From: an uncultured Rhodospirillales bacterium
Lineage (GTDB): Bacteria; Pseudomonadota; Alphaproteobacteria; Acetobacterales; Acetobacteraceae
Assembly: GCA_903865895.1 (NCBI GenBank)
Contig: CAIPLM010000079.1
Location: 1 to 64,000 of the forward strand
Length of the DNA stretch: 64,000 bases
Direction of reading: 5' to 3'
Part shown: positions 16,259 to 23,526 of the stretch, piece after piece
Numbering within the stretch: position 1 is the stretch's first letter
How the letters are laid out: every line of letters starts with the position of its first letter
Notes under the pieces: model-generated
Seen by the model: only the letters and a program-made list of their open reading frames with translations
Told to the model about the DNA's origin: nothing
Database searches by the model: none
Translations under genes and position numbers: made by a program

Positions 16259-16677
16259 GCCGTGAAACTGCTTTCACCGCGCTGGTGACCAAGCTCCAGG
16301 GCGTCGCCGGCGTGGTGACGGTCTCGCGCAAGCTCGACCTGCTGGAGAACGTGCCGGGGCCGAAGCTGCCGGCGCTGTACGTCACCCTCGGCAACCAGAC
16401 GGTTGTCACCAAGGTGGGCTTCCCGCCGAAGCGAACGCTGCGGGCCAACGTGTTCCTCTACGTCGCGGCATCGGATGCAACCGTCGCGTCGGGCACGCTG
16501 CTCAATCCGCTGCTCGACGCGATCGAGGCGGCGCTGGCGCCGGCAGCACCCCAGGTGCAGCAGACCCTCGGCGGCGCCGTGGCGCATGCCTGGATCGAGG
16601 GCACGATCGACGTCTACGAGGCGGTGAAGACCCAGCGGGCCGCCGCGCTGATCCCCATCACAATGTTGATCCCGTAG
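16255..16677 (+). CDS. putative tail terminator protein
   Basis: 140 residues beginning MSRETAFTALVTKLQ in an ATGA overlap. The alpha/beta pattern, with LPALYVTLGNQTV and a final strand around IPITMLI, is that of small tail terminator proteins (gpU/gp37-like). The name rests mostly on position between the gp10-like protein and the tail tube. Confidence 0.55.
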   Translation: MSRETAFTALVTKLQGVAGVVTVSRKLDLLENVPGPKLPALYVTLGNQTVVTKVGFPPKRTLRANVFLYVAASDATVASGTLLNPLLDAIEAALAPAAPQVQQTLGGAVAHAWIEGTIDVYEAVKTQRAAALIPITMLIP

Positions 16678-16686
16678 GAGAGCGCC

Positions 16687-16944
16687 TTGAGCGACACCAA
16701 AGCCGCGCCTGAGACCCAGGCTGAGACGGACGCCCCCACCGCGGATGCGGCACCCGCCGCCGCTCCAGCGGACGGAAAGGCCGGCCATATCGCGGCGTTC
16801 GACACCGCCTGGTCGCAGGCGATGGCGGGCTGGCTGGTCGGCCACGTCGCCAACAGCCCGATCTCGCGTGAGACGGGCGCCTTCAACCACCTGGTGGAGA
16901 CGGCGCTGCCGGCGCTGCGCCAGGCCATCAAGGACGTGATCTGA
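16687..16944 (+). CDS. small hypothetical tail-region protein
   Basis: 85 residues using TTG as start, supported by a TAGGAGAG box at 16675-16682. The N-terminal 35 residues are low-complexity Ala/Pro/Thr/Asp. The rest is a helical domain (AFDTAWSQAMAGWLVGHV). It sits between the terminator and tube genes. No known family. Confidence 0.5.
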   Translation: MSDTKAAPETQAETDAPTADAAPAAAPADGKAGHIAAFDTAWSQAMAGWLVGHVANSPISRETGAFNHLVETALPALRQAIKDVI

Positions 16945-16945
16945 C

Positions 16946-17680
16946 ATGCAGCTCTCCTTCGGCTCCGGCTTCATTTTCGGCATCCGTACCGACGTCGCCA
17001 ACGCCACGCCGGTGCCGCTCGGCATCCTGCAGGACGTCGGTCTGACGTTCAGCGGCGACATCAAGCCGCTCTATGGCGAGAAGGAATTCGCCTACGCCTT
17101 CGCCCGCGGCAAGATGAAGATCGAGGGCAAGGCCAAGCTCGGCCGTATCAACGGGCGGCTGTTCAATGATCTGTTCTTCGGGCAGACCATGGCCGCCGGC
17201 CAGGTGCTCTCGGCGATCGGCGAGACCGCGTCCATCCCTGCCAGCACCCCGTGGCAGGTCACCGTGGCAAACGGCGCGACCTTCCAGACCGATCTCGGCG
17301 TGGTCTATGCCGCGACTGGCCTGCCGTTCACCAAGGTCGCTTCGGCGCCGACGATCGGCCAGTATTCCGCCTCGGCCATCGGCGTCTACACCTTCGCAAC
17401 GGCCGATGCTTTGGCGGCGGTGTCGATCTGCTATACCTACACCGCGACCACCGGCCAGACGATCACTATCACCCAGGCGACAATGGGCGCGGTGCCCACC
17501 TTCAAGGGCGTGTTCACCACCACCTTCCAGGGCAAGGTGATGACGCTGACGCTCAATAACTGCGTCAGCGAGAAGCTGGGCTTCTCGACCAAGCAGGACG
17601 ACTGGACCATCCCGGAACTCGATTTCCTGGCCGGGGCAGACATCCTCGGCGCGATCGGCACCATGGCGCTCTCGGAGTAA
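16946..17680 (+). CDS. major tail tube protein
   Basis: 244 residues. The beta-rich sequence opens with a glycine-rich strand (FGSGFIFGIRTDV). A stretch KFKGK-like (ARGKMKIEGKAKLGRING) near residue 55 and a late strand VMTLTLNNCVSEKLGF are typical of siphophage tube subunits. It directly precedes the chaperone and tape-measure genes, which fixes the role with fair confidence. Tubes of stacked hexamers carry the DNA into the cell. Confidence 0.7.
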   Translation: MQLSFGSGFIFGIRTDVANATPVPLGILQDVGLTFSGDIKPLYGEKEFAYAFARGKMKIEGKAKLGRINGRLFNDLFFGQTMAAGQVLSAIGETASIPASTPWQVTVANGATFQTDLGVVYAATGLPFTKVASAPTIGQYSASAIGVYTFATADALAAVSICYTYTATTGQTITITQATMGAVPTFKGVFTTTFQGKVMTLTLNNCVSEKLGFSTKQDDWTIPELDFLAGADILGAIGTMALSE

Positions 17681-17684
17681 CGCC

Positions 17685-18017
17685 ATGAACCCGCCCGCCC
17701 TGGCGCTATACGGTGCCACCGTCACGCTGCCCGCGATCTCCTTCGCCGCCGTGCGCCGCGTGGCGCCGCTGCTCGACCAGATGGCCACGCTGGCGCCCGA
17801 GGCCGCGTCGCGCGGCTGGGAGGTGCGCAGTCTCATGCTCCAGGCGGTGGCGATCTTCGCCGGCCGCGACCCGGCCCAAGCAGAGGAGGAACTCTCCTTC
17901 GTCGAGGCCGCCGGGATCTCGGAGCGGTGGGGCGACATCCTCGCCTGGGCCGGGCTGGTGCCCGCCTCGGGGGAAGCTCCGGCGGCCAGCTCACCCATGA
18001 GCGTATCGGCGAACTGA
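17685..18017 (+). CDS. tail assembly chaperone (G-like)
   Basis: 110 residues, mostly helical, with a central LLDQMATLAPEAASRGWEVR segment. Its position between tail tube and tape measure is that of lambda gpG. The 3' end overlaps a second frame (-1) that continues to 18268 without an obvious ribosome-binding site of its own. This suggests a GT-type fusion made by frameshifting, with a G-rich run (TCG GGG GAA, near 17970) as the possible slip site. Confidence 0.6.
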   Translation: MNPPALALYGATVTLPAISFAAVRRVAPLLDQMATLAPEAASRGWEVRSLMLQAVAIFAGRDPAQAEEELSFVEAAGISERWGDILAWAGLVPASGEAPAASSPMSVSAN

Positions 18018-18268
18018 TCGCCGAGCTGGTCGCCTTTGGCTGCGGTTCATGGCGGCAGGTGGAGACGGAGATGGGCCTGCGCGAATACGCCATCATGTGG
18101 CGCCACTGGTCTGACCATCCACCGCTGCCGCTGATGGTGGCCGGCTATCTCGGCATCAAGCCGAAGCCGAAGACGCCGGCCGACAATGAGTCTGGCCTCC
18201 GCGAACTGATGGGCATGTTCGGCGTGACGCCCGACAAGCTGGCCGCCGGCACGGTGCGGCTGGCATGA
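17927..18268 (+). CDS. -1 frame extension of tail chaperone (T-like)
   Basis: An open frame shifted -1 relative to the upstream chaperone. Its convincing coding part starts near 17985 (GQLTHERIGELIAELV) and continues through MGLREYAIMWRHWS and LPLMVAGYLGIKPK to a stop overlapping the tape-measure ATG. No ATG lies upstream of the conserved part, only a GTG at 17927 without a clear ribosome-binding site. Expression as a C-terminal extension of the chaperone by programmed frameshift is therefore the simplest reading. Confidence 0.55.
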   Translation: MGRHPRLGRAGARLGGSSGGQLTHERIGELIAELVAFGCGSWRQVETEMGLREYAIMWRHWSDHPPLPLMVAGYLGIKPKPKTPADNESGLRELMGMFGVTPDKLAAGTVRLA

Positions 18269-20913
18269 GCGACACCACCGTCCAGATCACCTTCGGCGGC
18301 ACCACCACGGAGTTCGAGGCCGCCGCCGCGCGGGCCACCGCGGCGATGCGCGCGCTGACCGACGGCGTGAACACCGTGACCGCCAACCTGGCGGCCAGCA
18401 CGCAAGGGCTGAACGCGGCGACGCCGGCGATGGCGGCGACGGCCAAGGCGACCGACACTGCGACGGCGGCGGTGCGGCAGTTGGCCCCGGCCGCGAAGAC
18501 CGCGACGGCTGATGTGCAGGCGCTGGCCAGCGCCACCAGCGAGACCGGCGCGGCCTCGCAGAAGGCCGGGATGGAGATCAAGGCCGGCGTCACCCGCGAA
18601 CTGGTGGTGTTGGGGCACGAGGCGCTGAGCGGAAACTTCACCCGCCTGCCCGGCAGCTTCATGGTGCTGGCCGAGCGCATCCACCTCACCGGCGCGGCGA
18701 TGGCGGGCCTGGTCATCGGCCTCGCCACCGCCGCCGTCGCCGCGGCGCATTTGGTGACGACGCTGAACGAGGTGGCCGACGCCAAAATGGCGGCCCAGGC
18801 CGCCGCCACCGGTGGCCTGGTCACGGACCAGGAAAGCAACGCGGCGATCGCGCGCGCGAAGAAAATCGAGGGTGTGACCACTGAGACCGCCGAGAAGATG
18901 GTCAGCACCTACAATCGTGCCCGCGGCATGACCAAGGAGGTGCTCGACCAGCTGCTCGGCGACACCGTCAACTACGCCACACGCGCCGGCACCAGCATCG
19001 AGGGCGCCAGCAGGACGATTGCCGCGGCCTTCGGCCTACAGACGCATGCCGCCGAGGAGGTGTTCAAGAATACCCGCGCCTCGGCCGAGACGATCGCCGC
19101 CTTCGACAAAGCCGTCGAAGCCGGCCAGCCGGTCCAGGCCCGCACCGTGTTGCTGCGGGAGCTGGCGCGCTCCCACGCTGCGGTGGGGGGGCAGGCCGCC
19201 TTCGCCACCAAGAAAATTTCCGACATGGTCGCCATCGCCAGCCAAGGCATGGGCGCGGCCATCACGCCGATCAACGACCTGTTCACCATCGAGGCGGCGC
19301 AGAACGCCGAGCGATTGGACACGGCGCTGAAGAACATCTCGGCCGACCGGGACAACGGCTCCGATGCCGGCTGGATGCGGCGGCAAGAGACGGCGCTCGC
19401 CCAGCAGAACCTCGCCATCATCCGCGCGGCGACGAGCTCGAAAGATGCCACCGACGCGCGGCTGGCCAATGACGCGGCCTATTGGCAGAAGGTGCTGGCC
19501 GGCGAGAACCTCTCGGTCGAGCAGCGGCGCCAGGCGCAGCAGAAACTCACCCAGGTTGAGACCCAGCAGGCCGAGGCGCGGCTGCGGGCAAACGACGCCG
19601 CCGGCAAGCGCGACGTGCAGGCCGAGATCGCCGCGCTGTCGGCCGAGCAGGCGGCGCATCACGACAATTACGCCAAATGGATGGAGCTGGAGGCGCAGAA
19701 GCTCGCCATCCTCAAGGGCATCTACGGCGAGAAGAGCCGGGAATATCTGTCCGAGCTGAAGGCCGAGGAGACCTACGAGCGTGAGCACCAGAAGCGGCTG
19801 GAGGAGCTGAACCTCCAGCGGGTGGAGCAGGTCAATGCGCTGGGCCAGCGGGAATTAAGCGAGCGCATCGCCCGGCTCGGCGAGGAGGCCGCGGCCCACC
19901 TGCGCACCCACGCCGAGGAACTCGCCGCGGCGCGCGAGCAGACCGAGGCCGAGCAGAAGCTGGAGCTGTGGCGGCTCGACACGCTGATCACCACCCTGGA
20001 AGAGGGCACCGACGAGTATGCCAAGGCGCTGTTGAAGCGCCAGGAACTCTACCAGACCTTCCAGACCCGCCTCGCCGGGATCGATCGCTCCATCGCGGCG
20101 GAGAACGAGCGGGCGGCGCAGCGGTCTCTGGCTGTCTACGCCCAGGCCTTCGAGCGCATCGGCTCCGCCGGTGAGAGCATCGTAACCGGCCTCGCCCAGG
20201 GCACTCTCACATGGCAGCGCGCGCAGCAGATGGCCGCCTCGGCGGTGTTGTCGTCCATGGTCTCCGTCGGCGCTCAACTGGTGGCGCGCTGGGTCGCGAT
20301 CGAGTTGGCGAAGACTGGGGGCACCGTCGCCGGCAACATGGCGCGCACCCAGATCGACGCTGGCGCCTCGCCCGCCTCGGTCCTGGCCGGCGTACTGGCG
20401 CGGTGGCTGGGGCTTGAGGCCGCGAAGGACGGCGCTGCCGTCGTCGGCGCAGGGACGCGCGCCGGTGCAGACGAGGCTGCCGATACCGCGGCCGCGATTG
20501 CGAAGGCGGCCTCCGCGAAGGCGCAGGTGATGGCCAATGCCGGTATCGCCGGCTCGGCCGCCTATGCCTCGATCGCCGCAATCCCGATCGTCGGGCCTGG
20601 GCTGGCGCCGGAGGCGGCATCTATCGCCTATGCCGGCGCGGCAGCCTATGGGCTGCCCAGCTTCGCCGTCGGCGCCTGGTCACTGCCGGGCGACATGATT
20701 GCCCAGGTGCATCGCGGCGAGATGATCGTGCCGTCCTTCCAGGCCGAGGCCATGCGCAACGGCGCGTCGATCGGTGGCAGCGGCGGCGATCTCCACGTGC
20801 ACATCTCGGCGATCGACACTCAGTCCGGCGCGGCCTTTCTCGCCGCGCAGATGCCGTTCCTGGCGAAACGCTGGAAGCAGCACGTCCAGCTCAACCCGAG
20901 TGACCGGCCATGA
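18265..20913 (+). CDS. tail tape measure protein
   Basis: 882 residues, the second-longest gene of the phage. It begins with MSDTTVQITFGGTTTEFEAAAARA, a TMP_2-like start, and has a hydrophobic stretch at about residues 147-165 (AGLVIGLATAAVAAAHLV). Long coiled-coil helices cover about 370-640, with alanine/glycine-rich membrane-like helices at 670-800. It sets tail length and helps DNA enter the cell. If the usual rule of about 1.5 angstrom per residue holds, the tail would be about 130 nm. Confidence 0.85.
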   Translation: MSDTTVQITFGGTTTEFEAAAARATAAMRALTDGVNTVTANLAASTQGLNAATPAMAATAKATDTATAAVRQLAPAAKTATADVQALASATSETGAASQKAGMEIKAGVTRELVVLGHEALSGNFTRLPGSFMVLAERIHLTGAAMAGLVIGLATAAVAAAHLVTTLNEVADAKMAAQAAATGGLVTDQESNAAIARAKKIEGVTTETAEKMVSTYNRARGMTKEVLDQLLGDTVNYATRAGTSIEGASRTIAAAFGLQTHAAEEVFKNTRASAETIAAFDKAVEAGQPVQARTVLLRELARSHAAVGGQAAFATKKISDMVAIASQGMGAAITPINDLFTIEAAQNAERLDTALKNISADRDNGSDAGWMRRQETALAQQNLAIIRAATSSKDATDARLANDAAYWQKVLAGENLSVEQRRQAQQKLTQVETQQAEARLRANDAAGKRDVQAEIAALSAEQAAHHDNYAKWMELEAQKLAILKGIYGEKSREYLSELKAEETYEREHQKRLEELNLQRVEQVNALGQRELSERIARLGEEAAAHLRTHAEELAAAREQTEAEQKLELWRLDTLITTLEEGTDEYAKALLKRQELYQTFQTRLAGIDRSIAAENERAAQRSLAVYAQAFERIGSAGESIVTGLAQGTLTWQRAQQMAASAVLSSMVSVGAQLVARWVAIELAKTGGTVAGNMARTQIDAGASPASVLAGVLARWLGLEAAKDGAAVVGAGTRAGADEAADTAAAIAKAASAKAQVMANAGIAGSAAYASIAAIPIVGPGLAPEAASIAYAGAAAYGLPSFAVGAWSLPGDMIAQVHRGEMIVPSFQAEAMRNGASIGGSGGDLHVHISAIDTQSGAAFLAAQMPFLAKRWKQHVQLNPSDRP

Positions 20914-22109
20914 CGCTCCTATTCCCCGCCCCGCCCGGCCGCGACTGGCCGCTGAAGCGCACGCCGATCTGGAAGACCCTGCGGCAGGCATCGATCTCCG
21001 GCCAGGAGACGCGCCAGGCGCTGTGGAGCTACCCGCAGTACCGGTACGAGCTGGGCTTCGCTGGGCTGCGTTCCTCAGTGGCGCTGCCGGAGTGGCAGAC
21101 GCTCGCCGGGCTGTTCAACCAGGTCGCCGGCAGCGCAGGCATCTTCGCCTTCAACGACGTGCAGGACATGACGGCGACCCAGCAGTCGATCGGTGTCGGC
21201 GACGGCACCACCCCCGCCTTCCAACTGGTGCGCGCGCTGGGCGGGTTCGTCGAGCCGGTGTTCGCGCCCACCAGCGTCACGCTCCAGCAGAGCGACTGGC
21301 AGGGGGTCACCACGCTCCTGCCCACGTCGCGCACCAACTTTATCACCAAATCCCTGCCCATCCCCGCGAATGGATGGAGCGGCGGCGATGGCGCGCTCAC
21401 CTCGCTCTCGGCCACCGCGCCGGATGGCAGCGGCACGGTGGGCCGCTACACCGAGAACAACACCAGCAACACCGGCCACCAGATGTTCTTCCCTGGTGAT
21501 CCGCTGACGCTCGCGGTGGGCACGCAATACACGCAGTCGATCTGGTGCAAACCGGCCGGCACGGGCTCCAAGCGCTACCTTCAGGCGCTGCTCAACAACA
21601 CCGCATTCGCGAGCTACGGCGGCGCGACGTTCGATGTCACCGGCAGCGGCGCCGTCACCTATGTCAGCAGCCCGACCGGCGCGAATGTGAGCGCCGCCAT
21701 CATCCCCGCCACCGGCGGCTGGTTCCGCTGCTGCATCACCTTCACGCCCACCATCTCGGCGTCGAATTACTACACCTGGCGCTGCGGCGCGGCCGGAAAC
21801 GACATCTTCGGCAACTACATGGGCGACGGCACCTCGGGCTTGCAGCTCTGGGGCGGCCAGCTTGAGAACGGTTCGGCGGCCGGCGCCTATATCCCCACGT
21901 CAGGCTCGGCCGGCACAGTGACCGACTACGCGCTGGGCAATCTCGGCGTGATCAACATGACCGCGGCGCCCGCCGCCGGCACATCGCTGCTGTGGTCCGG
22001 CACGTTCAACTGGCTGTGCCGGTTCGACGCCGACGAGATGCCTTTCCAGCAGGACATGGCGGGGCTGTGGAGCCTGCGCCCCTGCACATTCTCCACGGTG
22101 AAGCTGTGA
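20910..22109 (+). CDS. DUF2460 (GTA-like) distal tail protein with inserted carbohydrate-binding-like domain
   Basis: 399 residues, about twice the usual DUF2460 length. Residues 1-132 (YPQYRYELGFAGLRS, LAGLFNQVAGSAGIFAFND, GGFVEPVF) and 339-399 (LGVINMTAAPAAGTSLLWSG, then FNWLCRFDADEM) are the two halves of the normal protein. Between them is a module starting RTNFITKS and ending WGGQLENGSAAGAYIPT, the pattern of carbohydrate-binding-like domains seen on phage spikes and tails. DUF2460 forms the distal tail hub in gene transfer agents. The insert would sit outside the hub and could touch the cell surface. Confidence 0.75.
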   Translation: MTLLFPAPPGRDWPLKRTPIWKTLRQASISGQETRQALWSYPQYRYELGFAGLRSSVALPEWQTLAGLFNQVAGSAGIFAFNDVQDMTATQQSIGVGDGTTPAFQLVRALGGFVEPVFAPTSVTLQQSDWQGVTTLLPTSRTNFITKSLPIPANGWSGGDGALTSLSATAPDGSGTVGRYTENNTSNTGHQMFFPGDPLTLAVGTQYTQSIWCKPAGTGSKRYLQALLNNTAFASYGGATFDVTGSGAVTYVSSPTGANVSAAIIPATGGWFRCCITFTPTISASNYYTWRCGAAGNDIFGNYMGDGTSGLQLWGGQLENGSAAGAYIPTSGSAGTVTDYALGNLGVINMTAAPAAGTSLLWSGTFNWLCRFDADEMPFQQDMAGLWSLRPCTFSTVKL

Positions 22110-23056
22110 AGGCCGCGAAATGGGAAACGACATCGGGCGCCTTGTCCGCGCTTTTGGCGACGCGCTCCTTCGCCTCGGCAGATCTCTACACCATCACGCT
22201 GGCGGGGGGCGGCACACCGCTGCGCTACACCACGGCCGATACCGATATCGGCTACTCCGGCAACACCTGGACCCATGGCGGCCCGCTGTTCGACCTGGCG
22301 GGCAGCCGCGCCGTCGGCCACTGGAAGACCGGGCTCGACACCGACACCTGGCACTGCACCATCGCGCCGCGCGCGGTCGATCCCGTCACCGGCGCCGCCA
22401 ACCCGGACATGATCGGCAGCGTGCCGTGGCTCGCCGCTGCCCGCGCCGGGGCGCTGGACGGCGCGATCGTCACGGTTGACCGGGCCTATCTCGCCTCGTG
22501 GCCGGCGATGCCGCGCCCGCGGGTGGTGACGCCCACGGGGGTGGTGAACATCTTCACCGGCCGCGTCGCCACGGTCGATATCGGCCGCTCGGCCGCGATC
22601 GTCACGCTCAACTCGCACATCGAGCTGCTCGGCATGCAGATGCCGCGGCATCTCTATCAGGCCGGCTGCCGGCACGTGCTGTTCGATGCCGGCTGCGGCC
22701 TGTCGGCGGCCGGGTTCGGCGTCGGATCCTCCGTCCAGTCCGGCAGCACGGCCGGCGTCATCCTCGCCGCCGCCACCGCGCCATCGGGCAGCGGCAGCTA
22801 CACGCTCGGCCGGCTGGTGATGACCTCGGGCAAGAGTGCCGGTTTCGCCCGCGCCGTGCGCGCCTGGACGCCGCCGGCCGGGGGCGGCGCCGGCAGCTTC
22901 ACCCTGCTCTCGCCCTTCCCCTTCGTGCCCGCGCCCGGCGACACCTTCACCGCCTGGCCCGGCTGCGACAAGCAGATGGCCACCTGCGCCCTGTTCTCGA
23001 ACTCCGCGAATTTCGGCGGCATGCCGTTCATCCCGGCGCCGGAGACCTCGGTATGA
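22106..23056 (+). CDS. DUF2163 (GTA-like) baseplate hub protein
   Basis: 316 residues starting at the GTG of a GTGA overlap. Signature segments of the DUF2163 family are ITLAGGGTPLRYTTADTDI near the start, a cysteine-rich centre (LYQAGCRHVLFDAGCGL) and a C-terminal WPGCDKQMATCALF followed by NFGGMPFIP. The three cysteine clusters resemble the iron-sulfur/metal-binding hub proteins of GTA and lambda gpL-type tails. It is followed without gap by the NlpC/P60 gene. Confidence 0.85.
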   Translation: MKAAKWETTSGALSALLATRSFASADLYTITLAGGGTPLRYTTADTDIGYSGNTWTHGGPLFDLAGSRAVGHWKTGLDTDTWHCTIAPRAVDPVTGAANPDMIGSVPWLAAARAGALDGAIVTVDRAYLASWPAMPRPRVVTPTGVVNIFTGRVATVDIGRSAAIVTLNSHIELLGMQMPRHLYQAGCRHVLFDAGCGLSAAGFGVGSSVQSGSTAGVILAAATAPSGSGSYTLGRLVMTSGKSAGFARAVRAWTPPAGGGAGSFTLLSPFPFVPAPGDTFTAWPGCDKQMATCALFSNSANFGGMPFIPAPETSV

Positions 23057-23523
23057 GCGCCGAGGCCCGGGCGCGGGTGGTGGCGGAGGCGCGGTCCTGG
23101 ATCGGCACCGCCTATCACCACATGGGCACCATCAAGGCCCGGCGCGATGCGGCTGGCGCGGTGCTCGATCGCGGTGGCGTGGACTGCGCCACCCTGCTCG
23201 CCTGCGTCTATGCCGATGCCGGCGTAATCGCCCCCGTCGAGGTGCCGCACTATCCGCCCGACTGGCACCTCCACCGCAGCGGTGAGCGGTATCTTGAGAC
23301 CGTCTTAGAACGCGCCAAAGAGATCGCCGAGAGCGCGGCCGGACCGGGCGACGTGGTGCTCTACCGCTTCGGCCGCGCCTTCGCCCATGGCGCCATCCTG
23401 CTGGAGCAGGGCTGGCCGCAGATCGTTCACGCGCGCTCGCAGAGCGGCATCGTGCACGAGGATCGCGGCGACCTCGGCGAGCTGGCGGACCGCCCGCGCC
23501 GCTTCTTCACCCTGTGGCCCTGA
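23053..23523 (+). CDS. NlpC/P60-type tail peptidase (GTA-like)
   Basis: 156 residues with catalytic Cys45 in GGVDCATLL and His112 in FAHGAIL, in the spacing of the NlpC/P60 fold. The N-terminal AEARSWIGTAYHH matches GTA peptidases. It likely cuts peptidoglycan peptides so the tail can cross the wall. It sits between DUF2163 and the tip protein exactly as in Rhodobacter GTA. Confidence 0.9.
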   Translation: MSAEARARVVAEARSWIGTAYHHMGTIKARRDAAGAVLDRGGVDCATLLACVYADAGVIAPVEVPHYPPDWHLHRSGERYLETVLERAKEIAESAAGPGDVVLYRFGRAFAHGAILLEQGWPQIVHARSQSGIVHEDRGDLGELADRPRRFFTLWP

Positions 23524-23526
23524 TCC

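Noticed and set aside
17685-18017. Classical slippery heptamer in the tail chaperone overlap
   Set aside because: Only an imperfect G-rich run (G GGG GAA) was found, so a defined slip site is not claimed. The frameshift is reported on gene layout only.
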